NCBI GenBank assembly: GCA_965220955.1
Contig: CBDCRK010000032.1
Coordinates: 62,001 to 126,000, forward strand
From: CBDCRK01 sp965220955
GTDB lineage: Bacteria; Desulfobacterota; Binatia; Bin18; CBDCRK01
Reading direction: 5' to 3'
Length of the DNA: 64,000 bases
The translations under genes and the position numbers were made by a program. Shown here piece by piece: positions 26,621 through 34,649 of this stretch (positions are counted from its first letter, which is position 1; every line of letters starts with the position of its first letter). The notes under the pieces are model-generated. The model saw only the letters and a list, made by a program, of their open reading frames with translations, ran no database searches and was not told the origin of the DNA.

Positions 26621-28084
26621 CTACAAACCCATGGCCCTGAGCAGTGGCGGCCAGCGATCCTTCCAGGGGGCTACGGCCTCAAAAGCGGCGGACGCCCTCA
26701 GCACTAGCGCATCGTCCAGATGGCGACCAATGATTTGCATGCCGACTGGCAGGCCATTGTCCGTCCAACCGGCAGGAACCGTGGCAGCAGGCTGACCCGT
26801 CATGTTAAGGGGAAAGGTAAAAGCAACCCACGCAAATGGCCCAACCTCACGTCCTTCAATAGTTTTGGGCCCTTGAATACCAACAGGAAATGGTGGCACG
26901 CCCAGCGTTGGCGTCAGCAGCAGATCGTAGCGACGCATGAACTTCCACATCTTGTTATATACCGCTTTACGGGTGATTATGGCGGCGCTCAGATCCTCCG
27001 CTGTGAAGTCGTTGCGCAGAAACTCGACCAAATTCGGCGACATCTTGTTGCCAAGTCTGTTGGCCAGCGCACGCATGCCCTTCAGGTCGGATTCGAGTGC
27101 GACTAGACCCCAGAATGCTGCTTCGAGGTCATCCCAGCCTGGATTGGCTTCCTCAACAATACAGCCAAAGTCACGCTCGAAAACCTTAACCCCTTTGCCA
27201 ACAATCTCACGCACCTGCGGATCGACCGCGGCATAACCCCAATCGGCGCTATAGGCAACCCGGAGACTTTTTAGGTCGCCCTTGAGAGAGTCCATCCAGC
27301 CGAAGTCTGCTTGCGGCAGGCTGTGGCGGTCTCGGTCGTCGGGACCGGCTATCACCGATAGCATCAGTGCGCTGTCGGCAACGGTACGGCTCATGGGACC
27401 AATGTGTTCCAGTGACTCCCAACTTGATACTCCAGGGTGGCGCTCGTCGCGGCATCCTGGATACAGTGGCACGCGGCCCATCGAAGCCTTAATGCCGTAG
27501 ATGCCACAGAAGCTGCTGGGAATGCGGATTGATCCGCCGCCATCACTGCCAATTGCAAACGGCCCCATACCGGCGGCAACCGCAGCGCCCGACCCGCCGC
27601 TCGAGCCCCCCGGCGTGAGGTCAGTATTCCAGGGATTGCGCGTTGTCTCGAAAACTGGGTTGTCAGTGACTCCACTATAGCCGAACTCCGGCACATTGGT
27701 CTTGCCCAGGACAATTGCCCCGGCTGCCTTCAAACGCTCGACAACAACGTCATCCTCCTCCGGAGTAAAGTTAGCGTAAGCCCACGAGCCCGACACAGTC
27801 GGTATACCCTTGGTGAGAACTAAATCCTTGATACCAACCGGGATACCCGCAAGTGGGCCAACCGGCCTGCCCGCCATAATATCCGCTTCTATCCGTCTGG
27901 CATCGGCGCGAGCGGCATCCGGGATCGGCGTGCAGAACGCGTGAAGAATAGGTTCCAGTTGTTCCATCCTGTCCAGCACCGCACCAATGATCTCTACTGG
28001 AGATAACTGCTTGGAGCGAACGAGGTCTGCCAGGGAGACAGCATCCATACGGCAGATTGCATTATTGCCGGACTTCCCAGACAT
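26621..28084 (-). CDS. amidase (amidase-signature family)
   Basis: A 487-residue enzyme with the complete Ser-cisSer-Lys triad: K86 in GIPVGIKDLV, S161 in TPGGSSGGSGAAVAAG and S185 in SDGGGSIRIPSSFCG. This family hydrolyses a wide range of amides to acid plus ammonia or amine. The N-terminal MDAVSLADLVRSKQLSPVEI resembles amidases and glutamyl-tRNA amidotransferase A, but the flanking genes are catabolic, not tRNA-related. It is one of three amidases in this window. Confidence 0.92.
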   Translation of the reverse strand: MSGKSGNNAICRMDAVSLADLVRSKQLSPVEIIGAVLDRMEQLEPILHAFCTPIPDAARADARRIEADIMAGRPVGPLAGIPVGIKDLVLTKGIPTVSGSWAYANFTPEEDDVVVERLKAAGAIVLGKTNVPEFGYSGVTDNPVFETTRNPWNTDLTPGGSSGGSGAAVAAGMGPFAIGSDGGGSIRIPSSFCGIYGIKASMGRVPLYPGCRDERHPGVSSWESLEHIGPMSRTVADSALMLSVIAGPDDRDRHSLPQADFGWMDSLKGDLKSLRVAYSADWGYAAVDPQVREIVGKGVKVFERDFGCIVEEANPGWDDLEAAFWGLVALESDLKGMRALANRLGNKMSPNLVEFLRNDFTAEDLSAAIITRKAVYNKMWKFMRRYDLLLTPTLGVPPFPVGIQGPKTIEGREVGPFAWVAFTFPLNMTGQPAATVPAGWTDNGLPVGMQIIGRHLDDALVLRASAAFEAVAPWKDRWPPLLRAMGL

Positions 28085-28135
28085 AGCGGTATTCTCCTAT
28101 TGTCCTAATCTTCAGTTCTGGTTATCAATCACTCC

Positions 28136-28442
28136 TCAGGTTGAGGGTTGGACACAGCTTGGTGCCCGCCCAGCCAGAATGCCAGCTACAGACGAATGCC
28201 CAATGAGAATGATGATACCCAGTGCTCCCGGCCAGCCTCCACCCACACAGCATGCACCCTAGGAGAGTGTCTAATGTTGTGAGTAACCAGTGCTCGTTGT
28301 GGCTGACGACATAGGCCAACTGCTCCTCGTCTGAGGCTTCTAGCAGGCCAGCAGCGACTGCTGTCTCAACATCATAGCCCCGCCGCTGCAATGCTTCAGC
28401 TAGCCGTGCGTCAACATCCTCCGAAGTATAGCCGGGCAACAC
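28136..28442 (-). pseudogene. DUF5615 PIN-like toxin, two frameshifts
   Basis: Pieces in three frames rebuild a PIN-like protein: EDVDARLAEALQRRGYDVET, ASDEEQLAYVVSHN, then ALVTHNIRHSPRVHAVWVEA in a second frame, and GREH plus GIIILIGHSSVAGILAG in a third, ending at 28136. At least two single-base lesions break it. DUF5615 proteins are putative RNases paired with DUF433 antitoxins, and such a partner lies 18 bases upstream. Confidence 0.75.
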
Positions 28443-28460
28443 GGGAGCCTAGCTCTGCTA

Positions 28461-28805
28461 CTATCGCCCCGTTTCATCGCAAACCACGGCAACCCCTTCA
28501 GCCACTTTCTCGACCTTCAGGCGCCGACTCTCCTCAATAAGTCGGTCCATCTCGGGCCGATGGTCATAGTAGTACGAGAGGGGACCATAGATCTGGGCAG
28601 CGCTCAGATGAGGAAGGGCAGCCAAGATGTTTTTGAGTTTCTGCCTCACTTCACTGATAGGGATGGTCTTGACCGCCACAGGGCATCTCCATGTGCTTGC
28701 CTGTTGTGTAACATAACTGACGATAGCAGAACTGAAGGTGTTTGTAGAGTCCTTGGCCGAGCAATTTTGCCGGTTCCGTTGGCCATCTGTTGGCCAAAGG
28801 TTCAC
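28461..28805 (-). CDS. DUF433-like antitoxin partner of the broken toxin
   Basis: The C-terminal half shows the helix-turn-helix-like core of DUF433: LPHLSAAQIYGPLSYYYDHR followed by EMDRLIEESRR. The part before it (VAVKTIPISEVRQKLKNIL) fits the usual start of the domain only loosely, and the first 35 residues look non-coding, so the true start is probably an internal GTG near residue 43. With its toxin broken, it may be drifting. Confidence 0.6.
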   Translation of the reverse strand: MNLWPTDGQRNRQNCSAKDSTNTFSSAIVSYVTQQASTWRCPVAVKTIPISEVRQKLKNILAALPHLSAAQIYGPLSYYYDHRPEMDRLIEESRRLKVEKVAEGVAVVCDETGR

Positions 28806-28900
28806 CTCTGGGATTGAGCGGCAAACTCCGCTATATAAGTGCTTACAGCCACAAGTAAGGTAAGGGCAAAGTCCTGGAATTCTAAAAAGGAGGGAAAACT

Positions 28901-29866
28901 ATGGATCTCACGCGAGAAAAACAGCTGGAGATTTTGCGTAAGATGCAGACAATTCGCCGCTTTGAAGAGCGCGCCTCAGACGACTTTCAGGCAGGCGAGA
29001 TCTACGGCGTGGTGCACTGCTACATTGGGGAGGAGGCCGTAGCGGTTGGCATATGTGCAGCCCTTAATCGTGAAGACCAAATTATTAGCACCCACCGCGG
29101 CCATGGCCACTGCATTGCCAAGGGGGCGGACTTAAAACGCATGATGGCCGAGCTGTACGGGAAGAAAACCGGTTATTGCAAAGGCAAGGGCGGCTCCATG
29201 CACATTGCTGATTTCAGCATTGGCATGCTGGGGGCCAATGGTATTGTGGCTGGCGGTATCCCCATTGTCACCGGTGCCGGGCTAGCCGCACAGCTGGACG
29301 GTAGGGGCCGGGTTGCAGTCTCCTTCTTTGGCGACGGGGCAGCCAGTGCCGGACCGTTCCATGAGTCAATCAACGTTGCCGCACTATGGAAGCTGCCCAT
29401 GATTTATGTGTGTGAAAATAATTCCTATGGGGTGAACACGCCTGCGGCTGAAGCAGTAGCGGTCAAAGATGTAGCCGAGAGAGCAGCGGCCTACGGTGTT
29501 CCTGGGGTAGTGGCCGATGGCAACGATGTGCTCGCAGTCTACGAAGTAGCTGATGCGGCGGTCAAACGGGCCCGGGCCGGTCAGGGCCCCACCCTTATTG
29601 AGTGCAAAACCTATCGTTGGCGAGGGCATACCGAGATTAAAGGCATACCTGACCGTCGGCCTTCCGAAGAAGTTGAAGAATGGAAACAGAGAGACCCTAT
29701 TGCTCGCCTAGTGGCCGGGTTACAAGAGCAGGGGCTTCTTACCGAGAACGACTGGAAAAGGATGGACGAAGAGATCCTTCAGGCCATTGACGAAGCGGTG
29801 GCGTTTGCCAAAGAGAGCCCGTTTCCGGATCTGGACACCGCTCTAGAGGATATGTTTGCCGACTGA
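28901..29866 (+). CDS. 2-oxoacid (pyruvate/acetoin) dehydrogenase E1 alpha subunit
   Basis: This 321-residue thiamine-diphosphate enzyme subunit has the TPP/magnesium motif from GDGAASAGPFHESIN to CENNSYGVN and the phosphorylation-loop-like YRWRGHTEIKG. The start follows a strong AAGGAGGG. With E1 beta it decarboxylates a 2-oxoacid (pyruvate, acetoin or branched-chain). No E2 acyltransferase or lipoamide dehydrogenase gene is nearby, so the acceptor must be supplied from elsewhere. The AcoA-like sequence style makes acetoin or pyruvate most likely. Confidence 0.9.
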   Translation: MDLTREKQLEILRKMQTIRRFEERASDDFQAGEIYGVVHCYIGEEAVAVGICAALNREDQIISTHRGHGHCIAKGADLKRMMAELYGKKTGYCKGKGGSMHIADFSIGMLGANGIVAGGIPIVTGAGLAAQLDGRGRVAVSFFGDGAASAGPFHESINVAALWKLPMIYVCENNSYGVNTPAAEAVAVKDVAERAAAYGVPGVVADGNDVLAVYEVADAAVKRARAGQGPTLIECKTYRWRGHTEIKGIPDRRPSEEVEEWKQRDPIARLVAGLQEQGLLTENDWKRMDEEILQAIDEAVAFAKESPFPDLDTALEDMFAD

Positions 29867-29869
29867 AAC

Positions 29870-29942
29870 GCAGGGGCGAATCTGGTATTCGCCCTGCTAT
29901 CTTCGGTCCCCCTTCCCGGGCGATCACAAGAATCGTCCCTAC
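29870..29942. repeat. REP-like double palindrome between E1 alpha and E1 beta
   Basis: Two hairpins follow each other. GCAGGGGCGAAT pairs with ATTCGCCCTGC around a 5-base loop (29870-29897), and GGGCGAT pairs with ATCGTCC around a short loop (29918-29938). This double arrangement resembles known dispersed intergenic repeats of many environmental bacteria. Lying inside an operon, it may tune the alpha/beta ratio. Confidence 0.6.
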
Positions 29943-29958
29943 AGAAAGGAACCACACC

Positions 29959-30912
29959 ATGAAACAAATTTCATATGCGGCAGCAGGAATGGAAGCCATG
30001 CTTGAGGAAATGCGGCGAGACCCGCAGACAATCTATCTGGCCACAGATGCCCCGTCTCCTCTGGTCAAAGAGTTTGGCTCAGAGCGAGTGCGAGGAACAC
30101 CGATTACAGAGGCAGCGTTCACCGGTATGGCCATTGGCGCTGCTGGTTCGGGTTACCGTCCGATTGTCAACTGGAGCATGGTCACCTTCTCTTTTGTAGC
30201 CATGGACCAAATTGTGAACCAGGCATCAAAGATCCACTACATGTTTGGCGGGCAGGCTAAGTTTCCTATGGTGTTTCGTGCTTCTGTTGGTGGCGGCCGT
30301 CAACTGGCTGCCCAGCACTCTCAGAGCCCTTACTCAATGTTCATGAACCTGGCCGGGTTAAAAATGATCCTGCCGTCAACTCCCTATGATATGAAAGGGC
30401 TTCTCAAGTCTGCCATCCGTGATAACAATCCGGTCATTTCGTTTGAGTCAACTCGGCTAATGGGCTTAAAGGGAGACGTGCCAGAAGAAGAGCACATAGT
30501 GCCCCTAGGCAAAGCCGATATCAAGCGGGAGGGAAGCGATGTTACTGTAGTGGCATTGGCCTGGATGGTGCACGAGGCTTTAGCCGCAGCCGAGTCCCTG
30601 CAGCCAGAAGGGATCTCTATAGAAGTGATTGATCCCCGCACGCTTGTTCCCATGGACCGTGAAACAATCCGGGCCTCGGTACAAAAAACCGGCAGGCTGG
30701 TTGTGGCTGATGAAGCTGGCCCTACTGCTGGGGCATCGGCCGAGATTGCAGCTCTGGTTACTGAAGACAGAGAGACGTTCTCTCGTTTGAAAGCACCAGT
30801 GAAACGGGTCTGCGCCTTACAGGTCCCGATTCCTTACAGTCCTGCTCTGGAAAACCATGTCTTCCCCAACCGTGAAAAGATTGCGGCCGGGGTGAAGGAA
30901 GTCATGGGTTAG
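29959..30912 (+). CDS. 2-oxoacid (pyruvate/acetoin) dehydrogenase E1 beta subunit
   Basis: This 317-residue partner of the E1 alpha gene carries the transketolase pyrimidine domain (RGTPITEAAFTGMAIGAAGS), a central GGRQLAAQHSQSPYSMF and a C-terminal domain with DPRTLVPMDRETI. The length fits AcoB/PdhB. It forms the alpha2beta2 decarboxylase that transfers the acyl group to a lipoylated E2 carrier. A ribosome site (AAAGGAA) precedes the ATG; 92 bases including the palindromes separate it from the alpha gene. Confidence 0.9.
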   Translation: MKQISYAAAGMEAMLEEMRRDPQTIYLATDAPSPLVKEFGSERVRGTPITEAAFTGMAIGAAGSGYRPIVNWSMVTFSFVAMDQIVNQASKIHYMFGGQAKFPMVFRASVGGGRQLAAQHSQSPYSMFMNLAGLKMILPSTPYDMKGLLKSAIRDNNPVISFESTRLMGLKGDVPEEEHIVPLGKADIKREGSDVTVVALAWMVHEALAAAESLQPEGISIEVIDPRTLVPMDRETIRASVQKTGRLVVADEAGPTAGASAEIAALVTEDRETFSRLKAPVKRVCALQVPIPYSPALENHVFPNREKIAAGVKEVMG

Positions 30913-31023
30913 AGTCCAGAGTCCCAAAGTTCGGATCGAGACAGGATACAAAATTCAATTCCCTTGCCGATGGGACGACCGCCGTCTACAATGGCAGACC
31001 TCGGCCGCTTGCAGATTCACAAG

Positions 31024-31082
31024 CGCTTTATGCAATATGGTCGTACCACAGCATAGAGATATTTTACCGTTTGCATAAAGCG
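31024..31082. repeat. 12-bp perfect inverted repeat with 35-base spacer
   Basis: CGCTTTATGCAA (31024-31035) and TTGCATAAAGCG (31071-31082) are perfect inverted copies. A short T-rich stretch (CTCTTTTTAGG) follows. It sits between convergent genes, so it could be a terminator; the long spacer also fits a small mobile-element relic. Confidence 0.5.
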
Positions 31083-31110
31083 ACCACTCTTTTTAGGGGT
31101 GCAGCAACAG

Positions 31111-31509
31111 CTATGCTTGCCACAGCTCGGTTACGAGCTCAGTGTCAATATAGGCCGTGCCTTCCCTGACCTTGCCGTTCTCGATCCGCATTACCCAGCA
31201 ATAACTGTTGTTATACGGTTTCCCGCCTTTGGTTGTTGCCCGGCCATCCCACTGGAGCACAACGTTGTCCCCTTCAGCAATTATATTGCGAACGGTCGGC
31301 TGGATGGGGCCCGCAAGTTTCTCAGACAGCGGCTTCGCGGCTCCCTCAAGAAATGCCTGCCGGCTTGTATAAGTGCGCGAGACGGGACAGTTTCCAATTA
31401 CTGTCCAGCGAACGTCATCGGCCAGAACGTTAAAGAAGGCTCCCCCGTCTCCTCCAGCCCAGGCAGCAAAAACGTCTTGGATAAGCTTTTTGTTCTCAAC
31501 AGCGCCCAT
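31111..31509 (-). CDS. SnoaL/NTF2-like (ketosteroid-isomerase-type) protein
   Basis: A 132-residue single-domain alpha+beta-barrel protein. Landmarks are VFAAWAGGDGGAFFNVLADD, DVRWTVIGNCPVSRTYTSRQ and the closing strands VVLQWDGRATT, then YCWVMRIENGKVREGTAYID. Members act as isomerases, hydrolases or binding proteins on polyketides, steroids and pesticides. In this setting of oxidoreductases and hydrolases it may work on the same substrate. Exact function unknown. Confidence 0.85.
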   Translation of the reverse strand: MGAVENKKLIQDVFAAWAGGDGGAFFNVLADDVRWTVIGNCPVSRTYTSRQAFLEGAAKPLSEKLAGPIQPTVRNIIAEGDNVVLQWDGRATTKGGKPYNNSYCWVMRIENGKVREGTAYIDTELVTELWQA

Positions 31510-31562
31510 AATTCCCTCCTTTTGGTAACTTGCGTCTTTCTAAGGTAATCATACCTTCCCTT

Positions 31563-32378
31563 TTATTTCTTCACAATGTCCTCGGCAAACGCTCTGATCC
31601 GCTGTGGGTCCATAAGGCTGCCAATCGTTAATCCGCCGTCCACCACCAAGGCATGCCCAGTGACGAACGAGGAATCGTCGGACGCCAAGAAAAGCGCTGC
31701 CTTGGCAATATCCTCGGGTTGTCCTAGACGGTGCAGCGGAGCCATATGGTGAAAATATTTTACCACCGGCTCATTCTCCGGCTTGCCGCTGACCGCACTT
31801 TGGAGCATAGGTGTATCGATCGCCCCCGGGCAGATGGCATTGGCACGAATGTTCCGCGGGCCGTACTCAACCGCAATGTTCCGAGTCAAATTGATCACAC
31901 CGGCCTTGGCCGCATTATATGCCGGCAGGGAATTCTGAGCTATGATACCAGAGATTGAGGCGGTATTAATGATTGAGCCGCCACCGGTCTTGAGCATTTC
32001 ACGAATGCCATGCTTAGAACCAAGGAACACGCCCTTGAGATCGATATCGACCACCCGATCCCATTCCTCCTCAGTCATTTCCATAAGCTCGACACCCTGC
32101 GCCACTCCTGCATTATTGAACAGGACGTCTAGCCGACCATATTTAGCAACGGTCTGCTCAACCATATTTCGCGCGTCGGCCTCATGCGAGACATTGGCCT
32201 TGACAAAGATAGCATCTGCCCCCATCTCATGAATGAGATCAATCGTTTTCTGACCGCCAGCCTCATCAACATCTGAAACAACGACCTTGCTCCCTTCACG
32301 TGCGAACAGAATTGCTGTGGCTCGGCCCATACCCGAGGCCGCGCCAGTAATCAGGGATACCTTATCCTTGAGTCTCAT
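31563..32378 (-). CDS. short-chain dehydrogenase/reductase (SDR)
   Basis: A classical 271-residue NAD(P)-dependent alcohol/ketone oxidoreductase. It has the cofactor loop TGAASGMGRAT, the structural NNAG, the catalytic serine in SISG and the tyrosine-lysine pair in YNAAKAG. Asp in VVSDVDEAGG after strand 2 suggests NAD preference. The C-terminal SSFVTGHALVVDGGLTIGS is standard. Confidence 0.94.
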   Translation of the reverse strand: MRLKDKVSLITGAASGMGRATAILFAREGSKVVVSDVDEAGGQKTIDLIHEMGADAIFVKANVSHEADARNMVEQTVAKYGRLDVLFNNAGVAQGVELMEMTEEEWDRVVDIDLKGVFLGSKHGIREMLKTGGGSIINTASISGIIAQNSLPAYNAAKAGVINLTRNIAVEYGPRNIRANAICPGAIDTPMLQSAVSGKPENEPVVKYFHHMAPLHRLGQPEDIAKAALFLASDDSSFVTGHALVVDGGLTIGSLMDPQRIRAFAEDIVKK

Positions 32379-32533
32379 AGATATTCCTCCTTACAGTTCT
32401 CGTCTGCTTGTAGGCGGCGAAGCAACACTTACCACATTCCCTTTTCTCTGTGCAAACCGGGTTGCATGGGAACGGCGAAATAAGGTAAACCGCAGTAAGA
32501 TCACTCTAGATCACTCTGACAAAGGAGGTAAAG

Positions 32534-33184
32534 ATGAAGCTTTACAATTCGCTTGGACCCAACCCACGTTGCGTGCGTATGTTCACGGCCGAAAAGGGAA
32601 TTGACTTGGCGACCATTGAGCTTGATATCCTCGGCGCAGAGAACCGCCAGGCGCCGTATACCGACAAGAACCCTGGTGGCCAGATGCCCGCTCTCGAACT
32701 CGATGACGGCAGTGTGCTGGGTGAAACAGGTGCTATTTGTGAGTATCTCGAAGAGAAGCATCCTACGCCAGTCCTGATTGGGTCAACACCCGAAGAAAAA
32801 GCCGAGACGCGTATGTGGCAGCGTCGCGTTGAGCTCAATATTACTGAGCACCTCTATAACGGCTTTCGCTTTGCCGAGGGATTTGACATGTTCAAAAATC
32901 GGCTACACTGTGTCCCAGAAGCTGCTGATGGACTGAAGGCGATTGCCCGAGGACGACTCGAATGGCTGGACAAACTAATGGAAGGCAAATCCTTTATTGT
33001 GGGTGAGCGTTTCACTCTTCCTGATATTATTCTCTATGTTGCCCTGGACTTCGGTGCAGGGGTAGGCCAGAAGCTAGATCCGAATCTCAAAAACATGAAC
33101 GCTTGGTTTGCTCGTGTCAATGGGCGACCGAGTGCTGAGACAAGCCTGCACGAAAAGGCCAAGGCAGGCGGGATGAGAGCATAG
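32534..33184 (+). CDS. glutathione S-transferase family protein
   Basis: This 216-residue protein starts with the thioredoxin-like fold (MKLYNSLGPNPRCVRMFTAE), with the usual cis-proline region (GGQMPALELDDGS) and the glutathione-binding GETGAICEYLEEKHP. The all-helical C-terminal domain follows. The catalytic Ser/Tyr/Cys normally near residue 10 is uncertain here (NSLGPNP). Strong ribosome site (AAAGGAGG). Likely cytosolic conjugation, dehalogenation or peroxide removal. Confidence 0.88.
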   Translation: MKLYNSLGPNPRCVRMFTAEKGIDLATIELDILGAENRQAPYTDKNPGGQMPALELDDGSVLGETGAICEYLEEKHPTPVLIGSTPEEKAETRMWQRRVELNITEHLYNGFRFAEGFDMFKNRLHCVPEAADGLKAIARGRLEWLDKLMEGKSFIVGERFTLPDIILYVALDFGAGVGQKLDPNLKNMNAWFARVNGRPSAETSLHEKAKAGGMRA

Positions 33185-33309
33185 CATCAACACATAGAAA
33201 AAGGTGTACTCCCCGCATTTCTGGACAATGATTTGTCCATAGCTGAGGTAGGTGTCACCTCAATCAGCATTTTTATGTGGACCCATGCTTTACACGTACC
33301 AAGATTGCT

Positions 33310-34599
33310 TTATCCTACCTTCTGCACCAGTTTAACGCCGAACTGTTCGGCGGCGTTACCGCCCAGCATGCGGGCAATAGTGGGTTCGGTAACCTGTGCC
33401 TGGGCGAGGGACTGGATGGCATCCCAGGCGCTGGTGGTGTCCTGGTGCGGGTAACGGGAGCCCCAGACGATTTTTTCAGCGAAGGCATGAGGCAGCTTTT
33501 GGATCAGCCGTTCCTCAGCGTCAAAGCCCAGTAGCACATGCCCTTCTTCCCACATCTCTTCAGGGTCCGTCCGCACGGGATAAGCGTGCAGGAGGGGAAT
33601 AGTCTTCGTGGAGGCTTCCATTTTCTCCAGAACCTCCTCCATCCACGAAGCTTTGCCGTGCGCCACCACCACTTTCATCTGCGGATATCGTTGCATCACG
33701 GTAAAGCCGATCAACGTGGATGCCACGAACATGTGATTGTCTAACCAGTGCGACAGGATCGGCGCCACGGGATGACCCAACGGCGGCGAGGCCACGAAGG
33801 TGATACCTTCGCCGGTGCCGCCGCCGGCAAAAGGACCGCCTCCGGACTCGCTCATGAACGCTTGTTGATTGAGCCGGCCTTTCACCTTCTCCATAAACGG
33901 CCCGTGAGAGGTCCACTCTGGGTTCCACAGACCCGCTGTGGGGTGCACAACGGCGGTCATACCCAGGCTCTCCAGCTCCGCCCACAGCGGGTCATAGTAA
34001 GGATGGGTGAGGTAGCGCCCCTCAATAAACATGGGCCGGATAAAGGCGCCGCGGAAGCACGGGATCTTAGAGACCCGACGCAGCTCTTCAACCGCATAGT
34101 CCATGTACTGCAGCGGGACCATGGCTGCAGCAAAGAGCCGGTCCAGCGCTGCCTGGCAGAAATCGGCAATCCAATTGTTGTAAGCCCGGGCCAGCGCATA
34201 AGCCACATCGGGGTCTTCTACTAGATGGAATCCCTCGGCAAACCAAGTGGGATACAAGAAGGCCTGGTCTACACCCATGGCGTCCATATCTCGGAGCCGG
34301 GCCTGGGGGTTGGAAGCGCCCTCAGTCATTGCATGACGGGTACGCGGATCCAGTGCGCCTACCTGTTCCCAGGTCATCCCCGGCCGCCAGATGGCATGGC
34401 GGGGGATGTTGACGTTCATTGTGTCCCGGAACACCTTACCGTTGACCTTGAGATAAGAGCCGAACTGCCCTTCTTCCCGCCATAGAGCAAATTTGCCTAG
34501 CGTGCGGTATTCAGGCTCCAGGTACTTCTCCCATACCTCCCGCGGCTCTACCACATGGGAGTCGCTGTCAAAGACCGCAAAGCCCTTCCTTGTTGTCAT
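33310..34599 (-). CDS. amidohydrolase-superfamily protein (amidohydrolase_2)
   Basis: A 429-residue metal-dependent TIM-barrel hydrolase or decarboxylase. The start FDSDSHVVEPREVWEKYLEP carries the DxDxHxxEP motif of the ACMSD/2-amino-3-carboxymuconate type, and GAFIRPMFIEGRYLTHPYYD and the end IVWGSRYPHQDTT carry further metal or substrate residues. It is one of a family expanded in this window (33310, 34650, 38788 and two remnants). The natural substrate is unknown; aromatic or lactone-derived acids are plausible. Confidence 0.9.
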   Translation of the reverse strand: MTTRKGFAVFDSDSHVVEPREVWEKYLEPEYRTLGKFALWREEGQFGSYLKVNGKVFRDTMNVNIPRHAIWRPGMTWEQVGALDPRTRHAMTEGASNPQARLRDMDAMGVDQAFLYPTWFAEGFHLVEDPDVAYALARAYNNWIADFCQAALDRLFAAAMVPLQYMDYAVEELRRVSKIPCFRGAFIRPMFIEGRYLTHPYYDPLWAELESLGMTAVVHPTAGLWNPEWTSHGPFMEKVKGRLNQQAFMSESGGGPFAGGGTGEGITFVASPPLGHPVAPILSHWLDNHMFVASTLIGFTVMQRYPQMKVVVAHGKASWMEEVLEKMEASTKTIPLLHAYPVRTDPEEMWEEGHVLLGFDAEERLIQKLPHAFAEKIVWGSRYPHQDTTSAWDAIQSLAQAQVTEPTIARMLGGNAAEQFGVKLVQKVG

Positions 34600-34649
34600 G
34601 ACCTCTCTCCTTCCATTACCCGACTATTCACCCTATGGTCGATCTCAGG

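Noticed and set aside
32286..32301. TTCACGTGCGAACA in the SDR gene as parS
   Set aside because: It departs from parS in the right half and lies far from parAB.
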